Shown here: positions 52,227 through 61,277 of the stretch, piece by piece | How the letters are laid out: every line of letters begins with the position of its first letter | How positions within the stretch are numbered: position 1 is the stretch's first letter | Source of the DNA: Turicibacter sp. TJ11 | GTDB taxonomy: Bacteria > Bacillota_I > Bacilli_A > MOL361 > Turicibacteraceae | Reading direction: 5' to 3' | Assembly (NCBI RefSeq): GCF_021497505.1 | Contig: NZ_CP069349.1 | Coordinates: 2,383,780 to 2,447,779, forward strand | Length of the DNA stretch: 64,000 nucleotides | The notes under the pieces: model-generated | What the model was told of the DNA's origin: nothing | The model's input: the letters and a program-made list of their open reading frames with translations, nothing else | Databases searched by the model: none | Made by a program: the position numbers and the translations under genes

Positions 52227-52288
52227 AAATTTTTATTCCACTTTTGGATATATTAGATAAAAAATAAATTATCTGGTTTGGCTCATCA

Positions 52289-53551
52289 CTAACAATGGTA
52301 GGTGACAAATCCTGATTTACAATTTTTGTAATTACACTCTTGATAGATTCTATTTTCGTAGATCGTTCTATTCCGCAAGAAATAACACCTTCTCTGAAGT
52401 GTTTTTATTTTATTATTTCGCCCTTCAACTGCTGCATTCGTGTATCGACAGTGGTGATAGTTAGATATTTCTTGAGTCCAATTTTTAAAGGGTTTTAAAC
52501 CTTCGTTTAACTCTGGGATATTTAGACTTTCTCCTTTTTCAATCCACTTATTAAGTCTTCGATACGAGTTTGAGGAATCACTTAATTCATACCAATCGAT
52601 TAACTGTTCCTTTATCTGATAAACATCAGCAAGTTCATTTGAAAAGCTTAAAAGCTTTCGTAACTTGGTTTGGTCTTTTTCCTTTAACTCATCCCATCGT
52701 TGATTCAGAAGATTTTTATGTCGCTTCAAATACTTGACACTATCTGGAGCTAATGTCTGACTGATTCTTCTTCTAACCGCTTGTAGAGCCTCGGTTATGT
52801 ATCGATTAACATGAAAACGATCAGCGATACGCAAGGCATTAGGAAAGACTTTAGCACAAAATTTATGATAGCTTCGAGATAAATCCATCACAACGGCTTT
52901 CGGGTTCAATCGTGTTAAATAGATCATTAAATCTTTATTTTCAATCAGGTCAGTATAGGTTCTCCCTTTGATGATCATTAACAAATTTTCATGCTTAAGA
53001 TCATGAATACCAGTATTATAGCTATGTCCCTTTCTAATCGCAAAGTCATCCATTCCTAAGACCAGATGGTTACATTCTTCAGCCGTTTGAATGACTGTTT
53101 CTTGAAGTTTCGGAACTTGTTCATTGAGATGTTTTTTTACGATACGTTCGCAAGTTGAATAGGGAAGATTAAATAATTTGGCTACCTGTTGAACCGTAGA
53201 TCCTGACAGTGAATGAGCAACTTTTTGTTGAAAAGCAATCGTATAGCGACTTCGCTGGTCAATAAAAGCATATTGATAAGTGAAATAAAAATCGCAAGCT
53301 TTACACCATAAACGTTGCATAGGGAGCATGAGATAGGTTTCATATTGAAAACAATCTAAATGTCTAACTGTTCGATAGTTTTGACGCGTGCCAATCGAAA
53401 TGACATGACGATTTGTTTGGCAACAAGGACACGCTTGATGAATGTCTAATGGAGTCGCAGTTAAAAAAAGAGATTGATTCTCTGAAATAGAAAAGTTAGT
53501 GATTGTAATGTCTTGTAAGTTAATTAAATAATTGATATCATGTAAGTACAT
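52289..53551 (-). CDS. ISL3-family transposase
   Basis: A complete 420-residue transposase starting at ATG 53549-53551 behind ACGGAG. Zinc-ribbon cysteines are in ACPCC and WCKACD. A helix-turn-helix follows (STVQQVAKLFNLPYSTCERIV). The DDE core shows LGMDDFAIRKG, VVMDLSRSYHKFC, IADRFHVNRY and NAAVEGRNNKIKTLQRR near the end. No lesion is visible. The stop lies only 9 bp from the left end of the element. Confidence 0.93.
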   Translation of the reverse strand: MYLHDINYLINLQDITITNFSISENQSLFLTATPLDIHQACPCCQTNRHVISIGTRQNYRTVRHLDCFQYETYLMLPMQRLWCKACDFYFTYQYAFIDQRSRYTIAFQQKVAHSLSGSTVQQVAKLFNLPYSTCERIVKKHLNEQVPKLQETVIQTAEECNHLVLGMDDFAIRKGHSYNTGIHDLKHENLLMIIKGRTYTDLIENKDLMIYLTRLNPKAVVMDLSRSYHKFCAKVFPNALRIADRFHVNRYITEALQAVRRRISQTLAPDSVKYLKRHKNLLNQRWDELKEKDQTKLRKLLSFSNELADVYQIKEQLIDWYELSDSSNSYRRLNKWIEKGESLNIPELNEGLKPFKNWTQEISNYHHCRYTNAAVEGRNNKIKTLQRRCYFLRNRTIYENRIYQECNYKNCKSGFVTYHC

Positions 53552-53617
53552 CTAAAATCTCCGTATTTTTTGTTTGGTGGTACTTACAAGAATACTAGAT
53601 TTTAGATGTTTTTTTTA
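53545..53617. promoter_or_regulatory. Long inverted repeat around the ISL3 copy 2 transposase start
   Basis: ACATCTAAAATCT (53547-53559, containing the start codon) and AGATTTTAGATGT (about 53600-53612) are perfect 13-bp arms about 40 bp apart. On the plus strand the second arm is followed by T8, making a terminator. In transcripts entering from outside on the minus strand the same arms could hide the start codon. Confidence 0.6.
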
Positions 53618-53812
53618 TTGGTTTTATATGGAATATATTAGATTGAAATTAGTCAAATACCATTAATGGTGAAGACCCTCTGGTTTAGACAAAAAAATCT
53701 ATCAAAAATAAAGAAAATAGCGAAAAACGAACGAAATGTGTTTTTTAAGTTCATGAATGTGTCCTATCTATGTAAAAAGTGTATTAAACTTGGATTTAAA
53801 CAGGCTATTCGG

Positions 53813-53842
53813 TTGACCTTCATTTTGTTGACGTGCTATGAT
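53813..53842 (+). promoter_or_regulatory. Promoter of the RpfB-like gene with operator-like palindrome
   Basis: TTGACC (53813-53818) and TATGAT (53837-53842) are 18 bp apart. The -10 lies within the 8-bp spacer of a perfect inverted repeat GACGTGC-N8-GCACGTC at 53830-53851, a position suited to a repressor. Confidence 0.65.
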
Positions 53843-53912
53843 AGGCACGTCGTAAGCTCACTCTAGAAAGATTACTTGCTTGTTTATCGGACGTAAAGAA
53901 GGAGGTGAACTG

Positions 53913-53981
53913 TTGCTAAAAAGCTCACCCCCATATCCAAAATGGACGGTAGTTATTTTAGGCAACAGGCGCATGAGATGA
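53913..53981 (+). CDS. Candidate leader ORF upstream of the RpfB-like gene
   Basis: A 22-codon frame starts with TTG six bases after AAGGAGGTGA, the best possible match to the 16S anti-Shine-Dalgarno sequence. Its TGA overlaps the ATG of the next gene (ATGA at 53978-53981), the classic coupling arrangement. The peptide is rich in Pro, Ser and Lys at the start (LKSSPPYPKW) and basic at the end. Downstream TCACCCCC at 53925-53932 can pair with the ribosome site GGAGGTGA. It could be a real leader peptide or a chance frame beneath a regulatory hairpin. Confidence 0.45.
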   Translation: MLKSSPPYPKWTVVILGNRRMR

Positions 53982-54952
53982 AACGAGATCTAATTGCATT
54001 TATTATGTCATTATGCGTAATTGTAGTTGGAATCTACGCTGTCATGCAATCCAACTTGAAGGAAGTAAACATCAATGATAATGGAGAGCTGAATACATTC
54101 ACCACGTATCAACAAACGGTGGATGGCTTGCTTAAAGAGCAAGGAATAAGAGTTGGAAATTTCGATGATATGAATGTAAGTTTTGATGATCAAGTCTATG
54201 ATGGCATGGACATTGAAATTAGTCGTGCTCAGTCAGTCGTTATTAACGATGGCGGAATCAAAACTTTAGTCATGACAACAGAATCAACAGTAAATGATGT
54301 ATTAAAAGAGCGTAGCATTGAGCTAGGTTCAAATGATGAAATTTCAGTTGCCCAAACGGCCTCAGTTGAAGGTGATATGGAAATTGAAATTACACGTGTA
54401 GAAAAGGCATACGAATCAGTGTTTGAGGAAATAGAATTAAATACTGAGTATGTTTACACAGACGACATTCCACAAGGGGAACAAGAAGTAAGGAATGAAG
54501 GTTCGCCAAAAGTAGTCGAACACGTCATCGAGAAGGTTTATAAGAATGGAACACAAGTCGAAGAAACTGAAGTGAAGACGAATGTAGTTGACGAAGGTCA
54601 AACTAAAACGATTGCAATTGGAACGGGTCCAATTACATCTTTCGTTGCTAATATGACTGCATATGATACAAACTGTGCAGGATGTGGAACACGAGTGGCG
54701 TGTAAACCATACCCAGATATTAGCTCAACCATTTACTATAATGATAGTACATATGGTTCAGTTCGCATTGTTGCCGCAGGAAAAGAGTATCCTTGTGGGA
54801 CAATTGTAGATATTGATGGTATAGGAAAAGCGATTGTCTTAGATCGCGGAAGTGCTATTACCGGAAATGATTTAGATTTACTGGTCAACACAAATCCATG
54901 GGATTTTGGCCGCAGATACAAACAAACTAAAGTCCTCAGATTGGGCTGGTAA
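53978..54952 (+). CDS. RpfB/YabE-like cell-wall protein: DUF348, G5 and 3D domains
   Basis: From ATG 53978 the protein has 324 residues. A membrane/signal helix at about 6-25 is followed by two DUF348 repeats (roughly 35-130), a G5 domain (about 135-210) and a C-terminal 3D domain (about 220-324). The 3D domain holds its conserved acidic residues (MTAYDTNCAGC, VLDRGSAITGNDLDLLV). Such proteins remodel peptidoglycan and relate to resuscitation-promoting factors. The in-frame ATG at 53942 has no ribosome site, so I chose 53978, which overlaps the leader ORF stop. Confidence 0.82.
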   Translation: MKRDLIAFIMSLCVIVVGIYAVMQSNLKEVNINDNGELNTFTTYQQTVDGLLKEQGIRVGNFDDMNVSFDDQVYDGMDIEISRAQSVVINDGGIKTLVMTTESTVNDVLKERSIELGSNDEISVAQTASVEGDMEIEITRVEKAYESVFEEIELNTEYVYTDDIPQGEQEVRNEGSPKVVEHVIEKVYKNGTQVEETEVKTNVVDEGQTKTIAIGTGPITSFVANMTAYDTNCAGCGTRVACKPYPDISSTIYYNDSTYGSVRIVAAGKEYPCGTIVDIDGIGKAIVLDRGSAITGNDLDLLVNTNPWDFGRRYKQTKVLRLGW

Positions 54953-55283
54953 TCTTTCATTTACAAAGCGTAGTTATCGCTAAAATTTTATATGCTTATA
55001 AAGGGATGGACAGTTAGTGAAAGTTCTTACGACAATCAATAATTAATCTCATTAGCTGAAGCTATAAATGATAATTGCGTGTTTTGTAAATACAAAAAAA
55101 GTTCGTTGACTTTAACAAAAGATGTTAAAAGTTGACGGACTTTTTTTTGTACATAAAACTATGTCGTGTTGTAGCTTTTTAATTCTATAGATAAGGAATG
55201 TAATTTACAACAATTACTAAAACTATTGTGCTAAAATTGACTTATGATACAATAGAATTGACTAATTTGAGGAGGCATATAGT
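54953..55283 (+). other. Intergenic region with terminator and promoter of the yvlD-hprK operon
   Basis: A long hairpin at 55093-55149 (AAAAAAAGTTCGT side paired with GACGGACTTTTTTT) ends the RpfB-like transcript. TTGTGC (55226-55231) and TACAAT (55248-55253), 16 bp apart, are a plausible promoter for the next operon. Nothing else is recognised. Confidence 0.65.
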
Positions 55284-55820
55284 GTGAGTCATAAGGATGT
55301 AAAATCAAATCATGAAATCATAGATGAAGAAGATGTGATTGAAAATCTTACAGATGGAAATGATAAAAAAAGAGGTAGTCAAGTGCAAGATGAAGAGAAC
55401 TCTTTTCAACAGCGACAGATTATTTACACGAAACAAATAGGCTGCTTGGATTTTAGATCAATGGTTATTAACTTAGGCATCTATACGCTTGTTTTAATGG
55501 TGACTAGCGGTTTGTTTGAAGGTGTTTATATTTCAAGTTTTTTTAACGCAGTCAATACCGCTTTAGTAATGTTAGTTCTAAATATTCTTTTAAAACCGAT
55601 TTTAATCGTCATTACTTTACCGTTAACGATTATGACGTTTGGATTATTCTACGTTGTTGTGAATGGTTTTTTATTGTGGATGACAGACTATTTAATGGGA
55701 CCATCATTTGAAATTAATTCATTTGGATTAGCTATCTTAGCTTCAGTTTTTATCTCATTATTACGTATGGCAATTAATCATTATATTTTAAAAGAAGATT
55801 CGTTAAAAATTAATATGTAG
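55284..55820 (+). CDS. yvlD: YvlD-like membrane protein (phage-holin-4_2 family)
   Basis: A 178-residue protein. A polar acidic N-terminus of about 60 residues is longer than in Bacillus YvlD. It is followed by four membrane helices with the family signature NTALVMLVLNILLKPILIVITLPLTIMTFG in the second and third. It begins with GTG behind GAGGAGG. The position before hprK matches Bacillus. Bacillus YvlD is linked to envelope stress; its molecular role is unknown. Confidence 0.85.
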   Translation: MSHKDVKSNHEIIDEEDVIENLTDGNDKKRGSQVQDEENSFQQRQIIYTKQIGCLDFRSMVINLGIYTLVLMVTSGLFEGVYISSFFNAVNTALVMLVLNILLKPILIVITLPLTIMTFGLFYVVVNGFLLWMTDYLMGPSFEINSFGLAILASVFISLLRMAINHYILKEDSLKINM

Positions 55821-55888
55821 GTACGTATTATTCATTCACTTCTCTCATAGTCATTAGATACATAATTTAATTTGGTGGTGAAAAAGTT

Positions 55889-56827
55889 ATGAATGTAGTA
55901 ACAGTTCAAGATTTAGTAGAAGAATTAAAGTTAGAGGTTATTTCACAGGCGGCATCATTAGATCGTAAAATTACAGAACAAATGTTATCGCGTCCTGGAA
56001 TGGAGTTAACAGGAGTCGTTGAATATTTTCGTGATAGTGCTAAACGACGCGTCCAAATTATTGGAACAAAAGAATGGTTATATCTTCAATCTTTAGATAG
56101 TGATGTTCGACGTGAACGTGCACGAGTCCTATTTACAGATGAAACACCTGTTATTGTATTTTCAAAGAACTTTGAAGTTCCACAAGAAATGATTGAATTA
56201 TCAGAACAAACAGGTGTTCCTTTACTTAGAAGTCAAAAAGAAACTACCGTCTTATTTACTGCTATTTCAAACTATTTAGAAGAGGCTTTATCACCAATTG
56301 AATCTGTTCACGGCGTATTAGTCGATGTAAATGGGATTGGGGTATTAATTACAGGAAAAAGTAGTATAGGAAAAAGTGAGACAGCCTTAGAACTGATTCA
56401 CCGTGGCCATCAATTAATTGCCGATGATCGTGTCGACATCTATGAAAAAGAACCGGGTCTTGTTGTTGGGCGTGCACCAGAATTATTACAACAATTTATT
56501 GAGGTACGTGGAATTGGGATTATTAACGTTGTAGAAATGTTTGGAGCACGTGCTTACCGACATAAAAAACGCGTGACATTAATGATTGAACTAGAAGATT
56601 GGAATAACGAAAAAATTTATAATCGTATTGGATTATCAGATGAGACAACACGTTTATTTAATACGGATATTACAAAGATTACGATTCCAGTTCGTCCAGG
56701 TCGTTCAATTGCGTCTTTAATTGAAGTTGCGGCAATGAACCATCGATTAAAAGTGATGGGGTATAATGCAGCAGAAGATTTTACTAACCAATTAAATAAT
56801 TATATTAAAACGAAAAGTAATAATTAA
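55889..56827 (+). CDS. hprK: HPr kinase/phosphorylase
   Basis: A 312-residue bifunctional sensor enzyme. It phosphorylates HPr at Ser46 when glycolytic intermediates are high and dephosphorylates it otherwise, driving CcpA-dependent catabolite control. The P-loop GKSSIGKSE lies near residues 154-162, followed by the conserved [11 protein letters not shown] motif and the [11 protein letters not shown] signature near 206-217. The start follows GGTGGTG. It lies in the conserved yvlD-hprK-lgt-ppaX run. Confidence 0.97.
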   Translation: MNVVTVQDLVEELKLEVISQAASLDRKITEQMLSRPGMELTGVVEYFRDSAKRRVQIIGTKEWLYLQSLDSDVRRERARVLFTDETPVIVFSKNFEVPQEMIELSEQTGVPLLRSQKETTVLFTAISNYLEEALSPIESVHGVLVDVNGIGVLITGKSSIGKSETALELIHRGHQLIADDRVDIYEKEPGLVVGRAPELLQQFIEVRGIGIINVVEMFGARAYRHKKRVTLMIELEDWNNEKIYNRIGLSDETTRLFNTDITKITIPVRPGRSIASLIEVAAMNHRLKVMGYNAAEDFTNQLNNYIKTKSNN

Positions 56828-56880
56828 GGTGGGGTTATTTGAACCTCACCTTTCAATCATTAGGAGATGGAGGAGATTCT

Positions 56881-57750
56881 GTGGATCATTCAACAATTGA
56901 ACCACTAAATCGTATTTTTTTACAGTTAGGGCCTATTACGATTTACTGGTATGCTATTTTAATCATGTCTGGAGTAGCCTTAGGACTTTTTTTAGCCATT
57001 AGAGAAGGAAAACGAATGGGAATTAATCCAGATTTCTTTTATGATTTAGTGACGTACGGATTACCAATCTCTATCGTAGGAGCACGAATTTATTACGTTG
57101 TTTTTATGTGGGATTATTATTCAGTACACCCGGAAGATATCATTAAAATTTGGCAAGGTGGAATTGCCATTCATGGAGCAATTATTGCAGCTTTTATTTT
57201 TGGATATTTCTTTTGTAAGAAAAGAAATATTTCGGTTTGGTTAACTGCGGATATCGCTGCTACAAGTTTTATCATTGCTCAGGCGATTGGCCGATGGGGA
57301 AATTTTATGAACCAAGAAGCTCATGGTGGAGTTGTTCCTGGATCGACTCTTGATGCTCAACGTGAATTTTTACAATCTCTGTTTATTCCAGATTTTATTG
57401 TGAATAATATGTACATTAACGGTGCATACTATCATCCAACGTTTTTATATGAATCATTATGGAATGTGATTGGATTTTTCATAATTATTCTAATTTTAAG
57501 AAAGTTATCTAAGTTACTGGTAGGAGAGATTGCAGCCTTTTACGCTGTTTGGTATTCAATAGGAAGATATATGGTAGAAGGGATGCGAACTGACAGCTTA
57601 ATGTTGACAGAATCGATTCGTATGGCACAATTTATTTCAATTTTAACAATTGTACTAGTTGTTGCGGTAGTGGCTTATCGACGTATAACCAAGAAGAATT
57701 TAGTGACTTATCAAAGCTTTTATTTAAATGAAAGTCATAAATCAGCATAA
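56881..57750 (+). CDS. lgt: Prolipoprotein diacylglyceryl transferase
   Basis: A 289-residue membrane enzyme that attaches diacylglycerol to the lipobox cysteine of lipoproteins, such as CamS and the YdcC-like protein in this window. Seven helices and the signature [13 protein letters not shown] are present, with the catalytic HGGL-like loop AIHGAII earlier. I chose GTG 56881, which follows GATGGAGGAG, instead of a longer frame from 56839; the shorter N-terminus matches known Lgt proteins. Confidence 0.95.
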   Translation: MDHSTIEPLNRIFLQLGPITIYWYAILIMSGVALGLFLAIREGKRMGINPDFFYDLVTYGLPISIVGARIYYVVFMWDYYSVHPEDIIKIWQGGIAIHGAIIAAFIFGYFFCKKRNISVWLTADIAATSFIIAQAIGRWGNFMNQEAHGGVVPGSTLDAQREFLQSLFIPDFIVNNMYINGAYYHPTFLYESLWNVIGFFIIILILRKLSKLLVGEIAAFYAVWYSIGRYMVEGMRTDSLMLTESIRMAQFISILTIVLVVAVVAYRRITKKNLVTYQSFYLNESHKSA

Positions 57751-57800
57751 AGAAAAATAAAATAAAATAACATAGAAGTTAGTCATTGAAGGAGGAGCAA

Positions 57801-58448
57801 ATGCTTAAAGCTATATTATTTGATTTAGATGGAACTTTATTAAATACGAATCATCTGATTTTCAGCTCATTTCGTCAGACATTTAACGAACTTCTTTTAA
57901 ATGAGTCTTTGAGTGATGAAGAAATTATCGACTGTATCGGACCGACACTTCATCAGACAGGCTTAAAATATTTCCCAAAAAATCCTGAACAATTTGTTCA
58001 ACGTTATCGTCATTATTATCAGTTAAATCATGATGAAATGATCGAAATCTTTCCTGGTGTCGTTGAAATGCTTAATTCACTGAAGGAACTAGGATTAAAG
58101 CTTGTGATTGTCACCTCGAAAAAGCGAGATATGACAATTAAAGGACTAAAATATACTAAGCTTTATGATTATTTTGATTTAATTATTTCATCAGATGATA
58201 TTATAAATCCAAAGCCACATCCTGAACCGATTGAAACGGTCTTAAAATATTATCAGTTAGATCAAGATGAGTGTTTGATGGTAGGCGATAATTCACATGA
58301 TATTGAATGTGCTCACCATGCAGGTATAAAAAGCGTCGGCGTTAGTTGGGCCATTCGTGGTGCGGATTATTTGAAAAAGTATCATCCGACTTATATAATA
58401 AATGAAGCAAGTGATTTATTGAATATCGTAAAAAAGGAAGGTATTTAA
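57801..58448 (+). CDS. ppaX: HAD hydrolase, PpaX-like pyrophosphatase
   Basis: A 215-residue HAD hydrolase. Motif I is [10 protein letters not shown], motif II VIVTSKK, motif III KPHPEP and motif [14 protein letters not shown]. In Bacillus, PpaX hydrolyses pyrophosphate released by the HprK phosphorylase reaction and lies in the same operon order. The phosphoglycolate-phosphatase-like fold fits both names; synteny favours PpaX. The ATG at 57801 follows GAAGGAGGAG. It ends two bases before trxB. Confidence 0.88.
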   Translation: MLKAILFDLDGTLLNTNHLIFSSFRQTFNELLLNESLSDEEIIDCIGPTLHQTGLKYFPKNPEQFVQRYRHYYQLNHDEMIEIFPGVVEMLNSLKELGLKLVIVTSKKRDMTIKGLKYTKLYDYFDLIISSDDIINPKPHPEPIETVLKYYQLDQDECLMVGDNSHDIECAHHAGIKSVGVSWAIRGADYLKKYHPTYIINEASDLLNIVKKEGI

Positions 58449-58449
58449 A

Positions 58450-59379
58450 ATGGAAAAAGTTTATGATTTAGCGATTATCGGTGCTGGTCCTGCAGGAATG
58501 ACAGCAGCCATTTATGCAGCACGCGCCAGTTTATCGGTTGTCATGATTGAGCGTGGAGCTCCAGGTGGTCAAATGGTTAATACATTTGAAATTGAAAACT
58601 ACACAGGTTTTGAAACAATTACAGGTCCAGAATTATCAATGAAAATGTTTGAACATGCGCAAGCTGCTGGGGCAGAGTATGCATACGGTAATGTAGAGAA
58701 TGTAGTCATTGCTGAAGATGGAACTAAAGTGATTGATTGTGGAGATCATCAGATTCATGCAAAAACGATTATTATTGCAACGGGAACAAAACACCGATTA
58801 TTAAACGTTCCTGGTGAGAGTGAATTATCAGGACGTGGAATTTCATGGTGTGCGGTATGTGACGGTGCCTTTTTCCGTGGTAAAAAAGTTGTTGTTATTG
58901 GTGGTGGAGATTCTGCCGTTGAAGAGGCTATTTACTTAGCAGGTCTAGTTGAAAAGGTAACTATTGTTCATCGTCGTGATGAATTACGTGCCCAAAAAAT
59001 CTTACAAAAACGTGCCTTTGCAGATGAAAAAATCGAATTTGTATGGGATTCAGTTGTGGAGTCATTTGAAGAAGCAAACGGAAAATTAGGTGCCGTTAAA
59101 ATTAAAAATACTAAAACAGGAGAAATCTCTGAGATCGAAGCAGATGGAGCATTTATTTACATTGGATTAGATCCAATTACAGATATGATTAAAGAATTAG
59201 GTGTAACAGATGATGCAGGATATGTAAAAGTTGATCATGCCATGATGACACCAGTTGAGGGTGTGTTTGCTGCAGGTGATGTTATTAGTAAAGAGCTTCG
59301 TCAAGTTGTAACCGCAGTAAATGATGGAGCCATTGCAGCTCAATCAGCATTTAAATATATTGAAACAAACCTTCGATAA
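58450..59379 (+). CDS. trxB: Thioredoxin reductase
   Basis: A 309-residue NADPH-dependent flavoprotein reducing thioredoxin. The FAD motif is [10 protein letters not shown] at 11-20, the redox pair is C134 and C137 in WCAVCDG, the NADPH motif is [10 protein letters not shown], and the C-terminal FAD motif VFAAGDV. The active site is CAVC rather than the common CATC, which is a known variant. It closes the operon that begins with yvlD. Confidence 0.97.
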   Translation: MEKVYDLAIIGAGPAGMTAAIYAARASLSVVMIERGAPGGQMVNTFEIENYTGFETITGPELSMKMFEHAQAAGAEYAYGNVENVVIAEDGTKVIDCGDHQIHAKTIIIATGTKHRLLNVPGESELSGRGISWCAVCDGAFFRGKKVVVIGGGDSAVEEAIYLAGLVEKVTIVHRRDELRAQKILQKRAFADEKIEFVWDSVVESFEEANGKLGAVKIKNTKTGEISEIEADGAFIYIGLDPITDMIKELGVTDDAGYVKVDHAMMTPVEGVFAAGDVISKELRQVVTAVNDGAIAAQSAFKYIETNLR

Positions 59380-59892
59380 TCAAAGACTAACAAACTATAG
59401 AACTAATTTCATTTAATACATACAGCCTTGATATCATAAAAAATAATAAGAGTTATAAAGGGAAACTGATCGTCTTTAGTGATTTAGATGATTCAGTTTT
59501 CTTTTTTGTGTTTGAGATGAATAAATAAGTTCATTTCAAGTTAACATTAATTTTAATGGTGATTATGTCTTTATTACGCACTCCTATGAAGTTAATAATG
59601 ATATTTTTTAAATGAATAAACAATCTTTAGAGAGTGTAAAGTTATTAACCATAGATGAGTTAGTTTTATGTTGATATCTGATGAGACCATTTCACCGGTT
59701 ATCACATAGTTTAAATAATAACTAGATGAGTAGAATTATATTTACTGATGTCAGGTAAGTCGAAAGAATACACATGAAAGTCATCGATGCTAATGTTAAT
59801 GATTAGTTTAGGAACTTGATACTACGATATGATCAGTTTTTCTATTTTTCTATTTATGTGTTATAATAATCATGACGAAAGAGGGTGGATTG
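59380..59892. other. Intergenic region before the NUDIX gene
   Basis: A terminator at 59460-59507 (GGAAACTGATC / GATTCAGTTTTC, T-tract) ends the trxB transcript. An extended -10 TGTTATAAT at 59859-59867 would start transcription near 59874, in front of the GAGGGTGG ribosome site. About 350 bases between them hold no recognised feature. Confidence 0.65.
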
Positions 59893-60357
59893 ATGCGTGT
59901 GGTGAATAGTTTGTTACTGAAAGATAATAAGATATTACTTTTATTTAAACCGAGCCGAAAAAAATGGTTTCTACCTGGCGGAAAAGCCGAATTTAGTGAA
60001 CATGTCATACAAACAGGATGTCGAGAATTTTTTGAAGAAACAGGGTTGCAGCTACAAAGTGCAGAACTTGGTGCGGTGACAACGATTGTTGTTGAAGAGG
60101 AATCAGATCAAACGGAGTGGATGCTTTATACGATTAAAGGAACTCACGCAACAGGTGAATTAAATAAAGAGAATCGAGAAGGAACATTAGCTTGGCATGA
60201 GATTGGTGAATTAGATACATTACCGATGTTTGAAGGGGATCGTCTAATTATTAAACACTTAATTAATAGCAATCAACCTATTGTTTCAACTCAATTTTAT
60301 ACGCCTTCATACGATTTAATTAAAGTTATTTCAAGTCATAATACAGAACTTAAGTGA
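59893..60357 (+). CDS. yvcI: NUDIX hydrolase, YvcI-like
   Basis: A 154-residue NUDIX protein. The Nudix box reads GGKAEFSEHV through CREFFEETGLQL, with all catalytic glutamates. Family members hydrolyse nucleoside diphosphates linked to other groups; the YvcI substrate is uncertain. The ATG at 59893 is preferred over one at 59872 because the promoter -10 at 59862-59867 would leave the upstream ATG outside the transcript and AGAGGGTGG precedes 59893. It opens the yvcI-rapZ-yvcK-whiA cluster as in Bacillus. Confidence 0.9.
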   Translation: MRVVNSLLLKDNKILLLFKPSRKKWFLPGGKAEFSEHVIQTGCREFFEETGLQLQSAELGAVTTIVVEEESDQTEWMLYTIKGTHATGELNKENREGTLAWHEIGELDTLPMFEGDRLIIKHLINSNQPIVSTQFYTPSYDLIKVISSHNTELK

Positions 60358-60396
60358 TGATCATCATTTTTGAAGTAATAGAAAGGGTGTGTTAGG

Positions 60397-61266
60397 ATGA
60401 AAAAAATTAATTTACTAATTGTCACGGGGATGAGTGGAGCTGGAAAAAGTGTTGTATTAAATAGTTTAGAGGATGTAGGTTATCACTGTATTGACAATTT
60501 TCCACCTAAATTATTACCTAAGTTAACAGAGTTAATTATGGGAGCGAGTGAGCATACCGTTAATTTAGCAGTTGTGATTGATTTAAGATCACTAGACTTT
60601 GACTCTATTGATGAAATGTTATATTTCTTACAAGATAGTCATTTTGTCAATGTCCATGTTGTTTACTTAGATGCAAATGATACAACACTCGTTAAACGAT
60701 ATAAGGAAACAAGACGTACACACCCATTATCACGCGACACTAATTTGTTAGATGGAATTAATAAAGAACGAGAGCTGTTAAAGCCAATTTTAGATATCTC
60801 AGACTTTAAAATCGATACAACAGGTTTAGCTGCTAAAGATTTAAAACAGCAAATTATTACGAAGTATGGAAGTATGGATAAAGATTATTTTAGTGTAACA
60901 TTTATGTCATTTGGATTTAAACATGGGACACCAATTGATACAGATATTATGTTTGATGTTCGTTTCTTACCTAATCCTTTTTATATTGAAGCCATGCGCC
61001 CACAAACTGGGTTAGATGAAAGTGTTTATGAGTACGTGATGAGCTTTGAAGAAACAACGACGTTTTTATCTAAATTAATTGACTTGTTACAATTCTTAAT
61101 TCCAAAGTATAAAGCTGAAGGAAAGTCACAAGTCATTATTGGGATTGGATGTACAGGGGGACAACATCGCTCAGTTGCCATTGCAGAATATTTATCCACT
61201 GCTTTTGAAAAAGATTATAAAACAAACGCGACTCATCGAGATATTCATCGCGCATATAAAAAATAG
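60397..61266 (+). CDS. rapZ: RNase adapter / nucleotide-binding protein RapZ (YvcJ)
   Basis: A 289-residue P-loop protein with Walker A GMSGAGKS near 11-18, the YHCIDNFPP motif, and the C-terminal signature GIGCTGGQHRSV near 243. In enterobacteria RapZ guides RNase E to a small RNA; in Gram-positives the YvcJ role relates to competence and nucleotide signalling and is less clear. The ATG follows AGAAAGGGTG. yvcK follows 11 bp downstream. Confidence 0.95.
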   Translation: MKKINLLIVTGMSGAGKSVVLNSLEDVGYHCIDNFPPKLLPKLTELIMGASEHTVNLAVVIDLRSLDFDSIDEMLYFLQDSHFVNVHVVYLDANDTTLVKRYKETRRTHPLSRDTNLLDGINKERELLKPILDISDFKIDTTGLAAKDLKQQIITKYGSMDKDYFSVTFMSFGFKHGTPIDTDIMFDVRFLPNPFYIEAMRPQTGLDESVYEYVMSFEETTTFLSKLIDLLQFLIPKYKAEGKSQVIIGIGCTGGQHRSVAIAEYLSTAFEKDYKTNATHRDIHRAYKK

Positions 61267-61277
61267 GGGGATTAGAT

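Larger units (their letters stand above)
52280..53678 (-). mobile_element. ISL3-family insertion sequence, copy 2 (different from copy 1)
   Basis: A 1399-bp element. Its terminal repeats begin GGCTCATCACTAACAATGGTA (left) and GGGTCTTCACCATTAATGGTA (right), 16 of 21 bases matching. It is flanked by an exact 8-bp duplication TCTGGTTT at 52272-52279 and 53679-53686. It sits 46 bp beyond the uvrA terminator, with one transposase gene on the minus strand. The encoded protein is clearly different from that of copy 1. Confidence 0.94.

Noticed and set aside
53666-53866. 66-codon frame between ISL3 copy 2 and the RpfB-like gene
   Set aside because: It starts in the IS inverted repeat, crosses the promoter and palindrome, and lacks a ribosome site.
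53880-53950. Cyclic-di-AMP (ydaO) riboswitch before the wall-protein gene
   Set aside because: Such genes often have one, but the conserved core segments are absent here.
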